Of a stretch of DNA of 60,446 nt, positions 34,272 through 43,212 are shown piece by piece. The position numbers were made by a program, and so were the translations under genes. Under the pieces are notes generated by a model. It searched no databases and had not been told where the DNA came from. It saw nothing but the letters and a program-made list of their open reading frames with translations. Location: positions 1-60,446 of the forward strand of contig JAKAHV010000018.1 of the NCBI GenBank assembly GCA_021825295.1. The letters are read 5' to 3'. Within the stretch, counting starts at the first letter, position 1; each line of letters starts with the position of its first letter. This DNA comes from Nitrospirota bacterium (GTDB lineage Bacteria; Nitrospirota; Thermodesulfovibrionia; Thermodesulfovibrionales; JdFR-88).

Positions 34272-34772
34272 TTATTCAATTTCAGATAGTGGGACTTCAA
34301 ATTTCGACCCCTCTCGCCTGTTTTCTATCAGGACGCCAGCCGGAGAGATTCCCTTAACGAAAAAACCCGTATTTTTCCCGATCTGCTCGCCGGCCCGGTA
34401 CTCTCCGTTGTTTATTACGGCGACTTTCCTGTTGTTCCTTTCCACATAGCCGTTATACACGAAAACGGGGCTGGGCGATGCCTTGTCCTTCGCCCCGCCA
34501 CCGCTGCCCGCCCCTGTCCAGCTTCTTGCCGAGAAAAGGTCCGGGCGCCAGCCGCTTTTGCTCCTGCCAACCACGTAAGTATCGAAGGCGCCTGGCCGTC
34601 CCGCGGTTATCTGCGCGGACGTCTGGGCCATGAGCGCCTTCAATTCCTCCGCCTCCCGGTCCGGTCCCGCGATCTCCTTCCCCCGTCCGGCCGCCAGGCT
34701 GAAGAGGCCGTACAGGGAAACGAGGACCGCGGCCGCGATTAGGACGGTCTGCCTTCTTTTCGCCGTAGCCAT
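34272..34772 (-). CDS. PilP/MshK-like pilus protein
   Basis: A 166-residue protein with one N-terminal membrane segment (about 9-27) and a C-terminal small beta domain (about 100-166: VFVYNGYVERNNRKVAVINN, GEQIGKNTGFFVKGISPAGV). That pattern is like the GspC/PilP homology region that contacts the secretin. Sequence similarity is weak, so the call rests mainly on its place between PilO and the secretin gene, where MSHA loci have mshK. Confidence 0.7.
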   Translation of the reverse strand: MATAKRRQTVLIAAAVLVSLYGLFSLAAGRGKEIAGPDREAEELKALMAQTSAQITAGRPGAFDTYVVGRSKSGWRPDLFSARSWTGAGSGGGAKDKASPSPVFVYNGYVERNNRKVAVINNGEYRAGEQIGKNTGFFVKGISPAGVLIENRREGSKFEVPLSEIE

Positions 34773-34776
34773 GAAG

Positions 34777-35358
34777 TTAATTCCCCTCCAAGTCCGCCGC
34801 CAGCCTGATCCCTGTCCTGAAATCGAGGGCCCGTCCGTGCGATGCCGGTTGTATTGAAATATGCCCGATGTCTTCTACGTACGGCAACGCGCAAAGGGCC
34901 AACAGGAATTTCCGGAAATTGGCGAAATCTCCCCGGAAGGATATATCCGCCTTTATGGGCGCCGCAGCCTGTCCGCCGCCTCCGGAGATGCTCTTGAAAT
35001 CGAGGTCTATGGCCACCGCCCGCATCGAGGACTTTTTAGAGATGTCCCTTATTTCGAGCAGGGCGCCGTCGAGGCCGGTCTCAATCCCGGCCCGCGCGGC
35101 AGGGAGGACAGCCGGGCCGCCGGGGTGTTTCCCGGGAACGCCCGGAGAAACTTTCTGCAGCATGGCGTAAAGCGACATCAGGTTTTTCTGTTCATCGAGT
35201 TTCCGGCGCGCCTCGCTTATCCTTTTGTCCAGGCGCACGACCTCCATCCGGCTGGGGATAACGGCGCCGCAGACGGACACGGTCAATACGATGAGGCTTA
35301 TTACCAGGGGCTTCATGCACTCCTTCGGGATCGGGACTGCCGCTGCGATCTTCTTCAT
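34777..35358 (-). CDS. PilO/MshJ-like pilus protein
   Basis: A 193-residue inner-membrane protein: one membrane segment (about 17-35), a coiled coil (about 40-65: LDKRISEARRKLDEQKNL), and a ferredoxin-like C-terminal domain with FRGDFANFRKFLLALCALPYVEDIG, the PilO pattern. With the PilM-PilN fusion it would form the inner-membrane alignment complex. It overlaps the upstream gene by 4 bp. Confidence 0.83.
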   Translation of the reverse strand: MKKIAAAVPIPKECMKPLVISLIVLTVSVCGAVIPSRMEVVRLDKRISEARRKLDEQKNLMSLYAMLQKVSPGVPGKHPGGPAVLPAARAGIETGLDGALLEIRDISKKSSMRAVAIDLDFKSISGGGGQAAAPIKADISFRGDFANFRKFLLALCALPYVEDIGHISIQPASHGRALDFRTGIRLAADLEGN

Positions 35359-37229
35359 TTGCCCCCCCCGGCCTTCTGGCCGGAGCCGCCCGCCAATTTC
35401 AGATCAATTTCGAACGGCAGGAACGCGGTCCGCCGCGCATGACCGGCCTTGTCCGCCCGGACGCTCACTCCGGAAATCAAAGGAGAGGATTTCAGCTTCA
35501 TGGCGTACGCGGCGAGCGTGGCCTCCAGCGTCTCCTCATTTCCGCTGACAAGCCCGCTTATGACCGCGTCGCTGCCGGCCCTGCCGCCGCCGGGATGAGG
35601 TTTGCGCCCGCGGGTCTGTTCCGGGAAATCGGCCTTGAAACTCCTCAGGCTTACGGATTTCGGCGTCAGGGAAGATATCTCCCCTATAAGGGCTATCCCC
35701 CTGTATTTTCTGCCTAGCCCCGCGTGCTCCATGGTCCTCTGTCTCGCCGCCAGCGCCATGTCGAGGACTTCACGCCTGCTTACAGGGGGACTATTTTGAA
35801 TTTTAACTTGCCGCTCAAGCCCGGCCAGTTCGGCTTTTTCACGGGCGGCGCCTTGCCATTCAAAGCCTGTTGCTGCCGCGCAAGCCAGAAGTGAGACTGC
35901 CAGCGCCGCCAGGATCATCCGGTTTGCCCTGGCGATATATGCCGATTTTTTCCTTTCCTTGTAGGAAGTGATAAAGTTCGGCGTGCGGGCGTCGTCAGAC
36001 AGCGCTATGCCAAAGGCGGGGACCAGCGCAAGCCGCTCAGCGGGGGGGATTGTCTGCAACGTCTCCTTGAGAGGGTCGAAAACCACGCACTCGACTCCGA
36101 GCTGCTCGCTAAAATGTCCGGTCATTTCCCGGCACACGGGCATCAGGCTGGAAATATATATCTTCTCGATTTTTCCGTATCCCTGAACCTGGCTGAAGTG
36201 TTTGAAGGTCCTCTCCACCTGCCCGGCGAGCCTTTCCATGACGGGCACAATAACGTCCTCGACATTCTCACGGCTGACCGCGAGACCGCCCGGAAGGCTG
36301 ATGGGCCCGCTGCCGCCCTGCGCGAAGGCGAAAATGGTTTCCAGCGCTTCCTCGCCGCTCAGCGCCGCGCCGTTGCCGGCCCGGCTGCCATAATCTTCCG
36401 CCAGCATCTCGGACATGCTATTGATGCCTGTCTTTATGTCCCGTGTCATGATCAGTTTTCCGCCGGCGTACAAGTCGATGCGCGAATAATTGTCGCCTAT
36501 AAAAAGGCATGCGGTCTGTTTTTCCCGGGAGGTGGCCGCATTGCTCATAAAAATATTCTGGACGGCGAGCGGCACAATCGACAGGCCCGACAGCCTCACA
36601 CCGATTTTGGAGAAGAGATATTTGGACTCTTCTATCTCCTCAACGGGAGCGAAATAACATATGACCTCGTCTTTTTTGTTCCCCCCCTCAACCGTTTCCC
36701 CCCTGATCTCATATCCGAACGAATAATCTTTCTCATCGAAGGCGATCTCTTTTTTCAGGCTCCACTGGACGGCGGCCTCGAAATGCTTTTCCGGGACCTT
36801 CGGAATGCGGACAAGCTGCACATGGGCCTGCGCAGACGATATTATTGCCCATATTCCCGTTTTCCCGGCATGGTCGCAAAAAGGGGCCACCTCCGATTTG
36901 AGGAAATCGCCGAACCCGCTGGAATTTTTTCCCAAACCCGCGGGGATGGGGATGCTTTTGTAATCCAGCAATTCCCATTTGTTATGGGACCTTGCCACTT
37001 TCGCCAGGTTTACGCTTTTATGTCCGATGTCGATGCCCACCATCACGGAGCCGGAGGACATTTTTTCCCTGGTCTGTTTCTTGGGACCGGCGGGTTGGAA
37101 AGATGCTGGTTGGCCGGCCTCGTTACGGTCTACGCGATTGGTTTTAACGCGTATGCCGTCCAACGACCCTTCAGACGGTTTGGTTTCATTTGCCGTCACC
37201 GGTGCGCCCATCAGATCAACTCCCCACAT
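35355..37229 (-). CDS. PilM-PilN fusion (MshI-like)
   Basis: A 624-residue protein. About 60 disordered residues come first, then an actin-like PilM domain (about 62-400: VGIDIGHKSVNLAKV, SSAQAHVQLVRIPKVPEK, FIGDNYSRIDLYAGG). A linker with the PilN-type motif NFITSYKERKKSAY leads to a membrane helix (about 435-455), a coiled coil, and a PilN ferredoxin-like domain with LRSFKADF and ISGLVSGNEETLEATLAAYAMKL (quoted in part). PilM and PilN are usually separate partners, and PilM normally binds the N-terminus of PilN, so the fusion makes that contact intramolecular. ATG 37229 or ATG 37211 could be the start. It is first in the operon. Confidence 0.88.
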   Translation of the reverse strand: MWGVDLMGAPVTANETKPSEGSLDGIRVKTNRVDRNEAGQPASFQPAGPKKQTREKMSSGSVMVGIDIGHKSVNLAKVARSHNKWELLDYKSIPIPAGLGKNSSGFGDFLKSEVAPFCDHAGKTGIWAIISSAQAHVQLVRIPKVPEKHFEAAVQWSLKKEIAFDEKDYSFGYEIRGETVEGGNKKDEVICYFAPVEEIEESKYLFSKIGVRLSGLSIVPLAVQNIFMSNAATSREKQTACLFIGDNYSRIDLYAGGKLIMTRDIKTGINSMSEMLAEDYGSRAGNGAALSGEEALETIFAFAQGGSGPISLPGGLAVSRENVEDVIVPVMERLAGQVERTFKHFSQVQGYGKIEKIYISSLMPVCREMTGHFSEQLGVECVVFDPLKETLQTIPPAERLALVPAFGIALSDDARTPNFITSYKERKKSAYIARANRMILAALAVSLLACAAATGFEWQGAAREKAELAGLERQVKIQNSPPVSRREVLDMALAARQRTMEHAGLGRKYRGIALIGEISSLTPKSVSLRSFKADFPEQTRGRKPHPGGGRAGSDAVISGLVSGNEETLEATLAAYAMKLKSSPLISGVSVRADKAGHARRTAFLPFEIDLKLAGGSGQKAGGGK

Positions 37230-37390
37230 TCAAATTTTTGCTCTTCAAGCAGGAGCTTGAAACGGAGAGCGGGTCCGGACAAGGCGTAAATGTCCGTGAT
37301 CAGGCATGCCCGTATGTGTTCCCGTTGCGTTTTTTCAGGCATCATTTTTTTGACACCGGCTTTTTTGCTCCTCATCTACGGGAATAAATA

Positions 37391-37406
37391 AACAAATACC
37401 GTGCCA
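37391..37406 (-). promoter_or_regulatory. sigma54-type promoter for the pilus operon
   Basis: On the minus strand TGGCACG-GTAT-TTGTT matches the -24/-12 consensus TGGCACG-N4-TTGCA, apart from the -12 region, where T replaces C and the last base is T. It lies about 160 bp upstream of the PilM-PilN start. Type IV pilin operons are often sigma54-dependent. The rest of the 311-bp gap (37230-37540) holds no gene. Confidence 0.5.
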
Positions 37407-37540
37407 AAAGTATAACTATTTGAATTTTTGAAAAAATTATGCTATCCGGATATGCCTGGAGCGGTTTTGTCAAAAAAATGACCGGATTGGCCAGCCGCGT
37501 GATATAAAATATTATTGCCGGCCGTGACAAGGCAAGGATT

Positions 37541-38284
37541 ATGAATATAACGGAAATAAGGGCGAAGAATATCCTCTCCAAGTCTCAGGTCTATGATTAC
37601 GCCTTGAATCCCTATGTAGGCTGCCAGCACGCCTGCGTCTACTGCTATGCAAAATTCATGAAGCGCTTTACCGGCCATAAGGAGCCATGGGGAACGTTTG
37701 TCGATGTCAAGATAAATGCCCCCGAGCTTCTGGAACGCGAGGTGAGGAAAAAAAAGGCAGGCAGGGTATGGATAAGCGGCATATGCGACCCGTATCAGCC
37801 CCTTGAAAAGAAGTATAAGATCACGAGGAGATGCCTTGAAATTCTCGCCGGCAGCGGCTGGCCGTTTACAGTCCAGACCAAATCTCCTCTCGTTCTGAGG
37901 GACCTGGGGATCATAAAGAAAGCTGGCGATGCCGAGGTTTGCCTTACCATAACCACCGCCGACGAGAAAATAAGGAAGATTTTTGAGCCGGGTGCGCCGC
38001 CATCAGGGGAGAGAATCGAGGCGCTGGAAAAGCTCCATTCGGAAGGGATCAGGACCCTTGCCATGATTGCGCCGGTCCTTCCAGGCGCCGAAGGGCTCAT
38101 AAACCGGCTTAGTGGCAAGGTTGACCAGATAATCATCGACAGGCTGAACTATCACTACGCGGACTGGGCATATAAAAAATACGGGCTGGAATGGGCCATG
38201 GAAGACGGCTTCTTCCGCCGTATGGCCGATGAGCTGAAGGCGGCCTTTGAGAAGGAGAAAATCCCGTGCCAGATCGTGTTCTGA
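37541..38284 (+). CDS. SPL-family radical SAM protein
   Basis: A 247-residue radical SAM protein. The iron-sulfur motif CQHACVYCYAKFM (Cys28, 32, 35, CX3CX2C) and GRVWISGICDPYQPLEKKYKITR follow the COG1533 spore-photoproduct-lyase-like pattern. It lacks the length and C-terminal region of true spore photoproduct lyase, and the host has no spore genes here, so the substrate is unknown. It is monocistronic and divergent from the pilus operon. Confidence 0.85.
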   Translation: MNITEIRAKNILSKSQVYDYALNPYVGCQHACVYCYAKFMKRFTGHKEPWGTFVDVKINAPELLEREVRKKKAGRVWISGICDPYQPLEKKYKITRRCLEILAGSGWPFTVQTKSPLVLRDLGIIKKAGDAEVCLTITTADEKIRKIFEPGAPPSGERIEALEKLHSEGIRTLAMIAPVLPGAEGLINRLSGKVDQIIIDRLNYHYADWAYKKYGLEWAMEDGFFRRMADELKAAFEKEKIPCQIVF

Positions 38285-38433
38285 TGGACTTCTTTTTTAC
38301 TCTGCCGCGGCGCAATGTCCTCCGGGCCTTTTCCGGACGCAATTATTTTGCGCCCCATTGTTCAAAAAAGCAGAATTCGGAGCAGAGTTTGCAACGGCCA
38401 TCCTGTCAATAAAATTGTTCTTCAGGCCCGCGA

Positions 38434-38463
38434 TTGCAATTTGAAATGTGCAGAAAGTATAAT
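38434..38463 (+). promoter_or_regulatory. Promoter upstream of the ClC gene
   Basis: TTGCAA (38434-38439) and a perfect TATAAT (38458-38463) are 18 bp apart, about 150 bp before the ClC start. The gap 38285-38612 contains nothing else that I can recognise. Confidence 0.45.
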
Positions 38464-38612
38464 GTACGGTTGGTCGAAAACGAACCCTGGCATTATGGTT
38501 CGCCCGTTCATTCCAGTGAATGTTCGATCAGGTATTCGTTGCCGTATATCTTTATAGAATTTAAGGAAGAAACCCCGGGCGGCAAAAGTCGCTGCGGGCT
38601 GAGGAAAAAGCC

Positions 38613-40043
38613 ATGAATTTCGAGATCTCAAAAAAGTGCCTCCGGCTTAAACACCCCGAAAACCCTTTCGGGACCGGTCTTGATCCGATGGTCCCGATGC
38701 TTCTCGTCGCGGCGGCGGTCGGCTTCACCGGTTCCCTTGCCGTTGAATTGTTCCGCACGGCTATGTACTCCATCGTCCGCTTCTATTCCTCACATAACCA
38801 CCTGGTATCGGCCGCACGCTCATTGCCGTTATGGGCACGCATTGTGGTGCCAACGACAGCCGGCGCCGCAAGCGGACTGGCCATGTGGGCCGGCCGTCGC
38901 TGGATCAAGCGGCCGCGCGGACCGGAATACATGGAGGCGGTGCAAGTGGGAGACGGCGTGCTGCCCTTCGGACCGAACATTATCCGGACGGGTTCCTCGC
39001 TCATCGGAGTGAGCGGAGGCATTACGATCGGCCGCGAGGGGACCATGATCCAGTTTGCGTCCCTGGCCTCCTCGCTTCTCGGGCGGATCTTTCGTGCCGA
39101 TGAATCCCACAGCAGGCTGATCGTAGCTTGCGGCGCAGCAGCCGGCTTCGCGGGCGCGTATCATGCCCCGATCGCGGGCACCCTGTTCGTCGCGGAAATC
39201 ATTCTCGGCGGACTGGCCCTCCGCGAAATAAGCGCGGTCATGGTCTCGGCCGTTATCTCCCAGCTTACCACCATGGCGCTCTTCTCTTCCGGCCCGCTTT
39301 ATCTTGCGCACCCCGTGCCCCAGGTGGGGTTTAACGACCTCTTTGACGCATCCCTCGTGGGCTTGGCGGCCGGCCTGTTTGGCCCCTTATTTCTGTGGAT
39401 GCTCAGGACGTCAAACCGCCGCTACCAGCCGCTGTTCACCTTTTTGCCTCTGCGCATGGGCGTGGCCGGGCTAGCCATCGGACTTCTGTCGGTTGTGCGG
39501 CCCGAGGTCTGGGGCAACGGTTTCAGTGTGATGCAGTCCTTCCTTTCCTCTCATTGGGCATTGAGCACGATAGTGGCCGTGTTCCTGCTGAGGCTGGTCG
39601 CCGTCACGTTTGCCAGCGCGGCAGGAATACCCGGCGGCGTGCTGACCCCGACCCTGGTGACCGGCGCCTCACTGGGGCTGATCGTTGGTCACACGATGCT
39701 GACACCGTGGGCCGACCATTCCCAGGCGCTTTGGATACTGGTCGGGGCAGGCAGCCTGCTCGCCGCAACCACCCATGCCCCCGCGATGTCCGCCATCATG
39801 GTTTTCGAGGTCACGCACAATTACCATGTGGTATTCGCATCGCTGCCTGCGTGCGTTATCGCGTCCGTTATCGGCAGCCTGCTCCGTCACGAGTCTGTCT
39901 ATACGGAGGCCTTGGGGCTTGGGGAGCACGGCCCTGCCGCATCTGCGGCCGCGCGCCGGACGATATTGCCCAGCGCCATGCCATTTCACCTGAGGACCTC
40001 CGCCACCGCGAAGAACGATCCCGAGGACACAAAAGTAGCTTAG
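38613..40043 (+). CDS. ClC-family chloride channel/antiporter
   Basis: A 476-residue membrane protein with 10 or more hydrophobic helices. Anion-pathway motifs: SGGITIGREGTMIQFASL (GREGx, with the gating glutamate that marks H+/Cl- exchangers) and AGIPGGVLTPTLVTGASLG. The first motif reads VSGG instead of the usual GSG[IL]P, so selectivity may differ. There are no CBS domains. GAGGAAAAAGCC precedes ATG 38613. Its TAG stop is formed by the first three bases of an inserted repeat element, so the natural C-terminus may have been changed. Confidence 0.9.
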   Translation: MNFEISKKCLRLKHPENPFGTGLDPMVPMLLVAAAVGFTGSLAVELFRTAMYSIVRFYSSHNHLVSAARSLPLWARIVVPTTAGAASGLAMWAGRRWIKRPRGPEYMEAVQVGDGVLPFGPNIIRTGSSLIGVSGGITIGREGTMIQFASLASSLLGRIFRADESHSRLIVACGAAAGFAGAYHAPIAGTLFVAEIILGGLALREISAVMVSAVISQLTTMALFSSGPLYLAHPVPQVGFNDLFDASLVGLAAGLFGPLFLWMLRTSNRRYQPLFTFLPLRMGVAGLAIGLLSVVRPEVWGNGFSVMQSFLSSHWALSTIVAVFLLRLVAVTFASAAGIPGGVLTPTLVTGASLGLIVGHTMLTPWADHSQALWILVGAGSLLAATTHAPAMSAIMVFEVTHNYHVVFASLPACVIASVIGSLLRHESVYTEALGLGEHGPAASAAARRTILPSAMPFHLRTSATAKNDPEDTKVA

Positions 40044-40238
40044 AACCTATCTCAAATTCGCTTCCGGCTGTCCCGCCACGGCGGGACTGAAATCGCGGGC
40101 ATACCGGCGTCATCAAGTGAAAATCGTCCTCAATCCCGCCTTGGCGGGACTGCGCCTCCGGGCGATTTCCCCTTTTCTCCTTGTCTGCCACGATTTCCTC
40201 TCTCTTTCGCTTCGGAATCAATTTTGAGATAGGTTCTA
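40041..40238. mobile_element. MITE-like element, copy 1
   Basis: 198 bp bounded by inverted ends TAGAACCTATCTCAAA and TTTGAGATAGGTTCTA. It is homologous along its whole length to 53980-54160. TA at both outer edges fits a TA target duplication. It holds two TCCCGCC-NN-GGCGGGA palindromes (40071-40086, 40134-40149) where copy 2 has unrelated bases. It is non-coding, probably a miniature element moved by a transposase encoded elsewhere. Confidence 0.75.
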
Positions 40239-40248
40239 GAATGGAACG

Positions 40249-41301
40249 TCAATAAGGGCGGAAGAAATTAATCCAGACCGCTTTAAATTTTTTAATGTAA
40301 TTTTTCGTTTCGCGTAGAAGCCTGTTATGTGCGGCCCTTCCGGAGCCCCCGTTGTACGAAGCCGCGATGAACAGCCTTTTCAATTCGGGACGCCTCCGGA
40401 AATAGTTCAGCCGGGCCCTGTCCAAACTGTTAAGGTCGGAGTCAAAGAGCAAAAAAGCGGCCATGGCCGCATTGACCTGGTCTTCCGTGCCTGAGACAAA
40501 GTCCGGGTGGAGAAGCGCCTCCGGATATTTTTTGCGGATCAGATTATAGGTGAGAGGCGTGAGCTGAAATAGCCCCCGGGCGCATGCCGTGGAGTCGCAA
40601 AACCGGTAGGCCTCTTCCCTGTTCAAGGCAAGGGTGACCAGGACCTTGTCGATAAGAGGGGTGATCGGTTTTTTCGCCCTCTGACAAGCATTGAAATCGT
40701 CCGGATCGATGTGCTCGACCAGCGCAATTGTTACAGGCACATCGGAAGGAACGGTATCGGCAACCAGTTTGCCTGGGTAGGCCATGGATTTTACTCTCAA
40801 AATTTTAAGTTTTTCCCTGGCCCGGGCAATGACGGACCGCAGATAAGCCATGCCCAGTCTTCTCATTTCCCGGGTATCCATTTGCTCCGAATAGGGGACA
40901 TACACTTCGTCTTTGATGCGGCCGTACCTGTCGCGGGCCGCCCTTTTCATGGCCAGGATGAGACAGCCCTTTTCGTCTACGCTGAAGGCGGCGCCCATTC
41001 CCCGGTCGAGATGGTCGAATTCTATCTGGTCTTTCCCGGTGACATCGCCGGCAGAATCGATTTTCACGATACCGATCCTTCCATCAGGGCCGACAACGGC
41101 GAGAAGGACATCCGCCTTGCAAATTCGGCCGCGGCAAATTTCATATCCCGCGGTCTGGTCCTTAAGGGCCTCTTTCGCCCTGGCGATATCGGCAAATATC
41201 CCCTTTTCCTCCGCCTGGCAGACGGAGGGGCACAACAATAGGATTGCTATAAAAATCAAGGTCTTTTTCGTATCGGCTTCCCTCTTAACCCGCGCAGGCA
41301 A
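40249..41301 (-). CDS. Lytic-transglycosylase-like exported protein
   Basis: About 350 residues. A signal peptide (IFIAILLLCPSVCQA) leads to an N-terminal domain of unknown type (about 30-175), then an SLT-like lysozyme domain. It has catalytic-type Glu in ALVEHIDPDD (about 196), RGLFQLTPLTY (about 243), and ASYNGGSGR (about 319). It probably cleaves peptidoglycan. The start is unsure: the open frame begins with TTG 41301, but TATAAT lies at 41306-41301 on the same strand, so translation probably starts further in, for example TTG 41259. Its 5' neighbour SulP is on the same strand. Confidence 0.8.
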   Translation of the reverse strand: MPARVKREADTKKTLIFIAILLLCPSVCQAEEKGIFADIARAKEALKDQTAGYEICRGRICKADVLLAVVGPDGRIGIVKIDSAGDVTGKDQIEFDHLDRGMGAAFSVDEKGCLILAMKRAARDRYGRIKDEVYVPYSEQMDTREMRRLGMAYLRSVIARAREKLKILRVKSMAYPGKLVADTVPSDVPVTIALVEHIDPDDFNACQRAKKPITPLIDKVLVTLALNREEAYRFCDSTACARGLFQLTPLTYNLIRKKYPEALLHPDFVSGTEDQVNAAMAAFLLFDSDLNSLDRARLNYFRRRPELKRLFIAASYNGGSGRAAHNRLLRETKNYIKKFKAVWINFFRPY

Positions 41302-41344
41302 TTATACAAAATTTGATGTTTGGCATCCAAACGGATTCTTTCCC

Positions 41345-43039
41345 TTACCCCGCTTTTTTGGCCGTTTCCTGCAAGTACGCTCTCAGGACATCGGCAAGCG
41401 TTAAATAGTAGGCGTCCTTTCCGATCAGCCGGGTCAACTGCGAGCGGTCCAGCTCCTCGCGGACGTGTTCAGAGACCTCCGCCAGGACCAGCCGTATCCC
41501 ACGGTCCCTGAAATCGCCGGCTATCAGCCGCAGCGTTTCCGCCGCGGAAAAATCCACGTCATCGATGGCGCCCGCATCAATGCAGAACCAATGCAGTCCG
41601 GGCCGGGCCCCTTCGACAAGCTCCATGACCTCCCGGGACAGTTGTTCCGTGTTGGCGTAGTACATCGAGTGAGTGAAGCGATAGACCATAAGCCCGGGCG
41701 CCAACTGTTCAGGGGACGACACCGGCACAGGCCTGAACCTTTCCTCCCCATCGGCCCGGATCACGGCATTTCTGGGCCTGTAGCCATGGCGGGTATGGGC
41801 CACAATGGAGAGGAACATGGCTGTCCCTATCCCCTGCTCCACGCCCGCAAATATTACGATCAAGGCGGTAATGAGGGCCACCCAGAATTCCCAGGGCCGC
41901 TCGAAGAAAATCTTTCGCATGCCCCCGATGTCAATCAGTTCGATGCCGATCAGAAAAACCACCGCGGAGAGCGCCGCGCCCGGCAGATACGAAATGGGCG
42001 CCGTCAGGAAAAGGAGCACCAGGAAAACGAGGATGCCCGACGTAATCTGCGAAAGCTGGCTCAGTCCGCCGGCCGTCTCCACCATCTGTGTCTTTGTCGG
42101 GCTCCCGTTGACAATGAATGTTCCGGTCAGAGCGGCGCCGATATTGGCCAGGCCCAGGCCCAGCAAGTCGGTGTTCTGGCTGAACCTTTCGTTGTGTTTT
42201 GCGGCGTATGCCCTGGAAGTGGCCGCGCTCTGGGCCAGAATGACCACAAACATGGAAAAGGCGGTGGGCAACAGTTTCTCTATCAGGCCCCGGCTCCAGT
42301 GGATTCCGGGAAAAGCGACCGCGGGCAGCCCGCCGGGTATGGCGCCAAGCACGCCTACGCCGTGTTCCCGCAGATGAAATGCCGCGCTAAAGAAGATAGC
42401 GCCAATGACGGCAAGCAGAGCGCCCGGGATTTTCCCCGATATCCTGCGTGCGGTGACGATAATCAGCAATACCGCGGCCGAGACCGCGAAACTGCCGGGG
42501 CTTGCGCGATCGATTTGACGGTACGTGTTTAATATCACTTCGGCGGGGCCGCGGCCGCATGCCGCAAGACCCAGCATCCAGGGGACCTCGCCAAGCGCGA
42601 CCTGGACCCCGACACCCGTAAGGAAGCCTACTAGAACGGTCCGGGACAGGAAATCAGCAAGGAACCCTATGCGGATTGCACGCGACATAAGAAGCAATCC
42701 CGCCGACATAAGCGCAAGTGCGCCCGCATATGCCATCCATTGCGCCGAAGAGGGCCGCGCCATTGCGCTGAGGCCCGCAAAGAGAATTGCGGCGGTGGCG
42801 GAATCCGCCCCCACAACGAGATGCCTGGATGAGCCAAAAAGCGCGAACAGAAACATCGGGGCAAGCATGGTATAAAGACCGCTGATCACCGGGGCGCCGG
42901 CTATCTTGGAATAACCCATGACCTCGGGGATGGCCAGGGCCGCAAGCGTGAGTCCGGCGGCAATGTCCGTTGGCGCCTGTGCCCGCCTGACAGGCAAAAT
43001 CCCCCGGAGGACCGGAAATCCTTTCCTGGACGCTCTCAT
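41345..43039 (-). CDS. SulP-family anion transporter with STAS domain
   Basis: A 564-residue SLC26/SulP protein. About 12-14 membrane helices (about 25-415) include the family segment GLTLAALAIPEVMGYSKIAGAPVISGLYT (quoted in part: AIPEVMGYSKIAG) and NIGAALTGTFIVNGSPTKT. A cytoplasmic STAS domain follows (about 440-560) with WFCIDAGAIDDVDFSAAETL. Typical cargo is sulfate, bicarbonate or another anion; nearby sulfatase genes make sulfate attractive but unproven. Confidence 0.92.
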   Translation of the reverse strand: MRASRKGFPVLRGILPVRRAQAPTDIAAGLTLAALAIPEVMGYSKIAGAPVISGLYTMLAPMFLFALFGSSRHLVVGADSATAAILFAGLSAMARPSSAQWMAYAGALALMSAGLLLMSRAIRIGFLADFLSRTVLVGFLTGVGVQVALGEVPWMLGLAACGRGPAEVILNTYRQIDRASPGSFAVSAAVLLIIVTARRISGKIPGALLAVIGAIFFSAAFHLREHGVGVLGAIPGGLPAVAFPGIHWSRGLIEKLLPTAFSMFVVILAQSAATSRAYAAKHNERFSQNTDLLGLGLANIGAALTGTFIVNGSPTKTQMVETAGGLSQLSQITSGILVFLVLLFLTAPISYLPGAALSAVVFLIGIELIDIGGMRKIFFERPWEFWVALITALIVIFAGVEQGIGTAMFLSIVAHTRHGYRPRNAVIRADGEERFRPVPVSSPEQLAPGLMVYRFTHSMYYANTEQLSREVMELVEGARPGLHWFCIDAGAIDDVDFSAAETLRLIAGDFRDRGIRLVLAEVSEHVREELDRSQLTRLIGKDAYYLTLADVLRAYLQETAKKAG

Positions 43040-43171
43040 ATCAATTCAATTCCGCATGGGCGCTCTATAGTATATAGCATGAGGTTTCGACTTTTCCCCT
43101 TGCCGGGATCAGGGTATTGGGGGGATTGCGCCCATCGTTTAATTTTTTACCCGAATTATTAAAGAAAGGTA

Positions 43172-43177
43172 TATAAT
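43172..43177 (+). promoter_or_regulatory. -10 hexamer of the small exported protein gene
   Basis: TATAAT 35 bases upstream of GTG 43213. The -35 region (TTTACC at 43146-43151) is weak and 20 bp away. Confidence 0.35.
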
Positions 43178-43212
43178 AACCGAAAACAATCAACCGAAGA
43201 GGAGGTAGTTTT

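Noticed and set aside
37541-38284. True spore photoproduct lyase
   Set aside because: It is too short and lacks the C-terminal part of SplB; only the general SPL-like radical SAM family can be supported.
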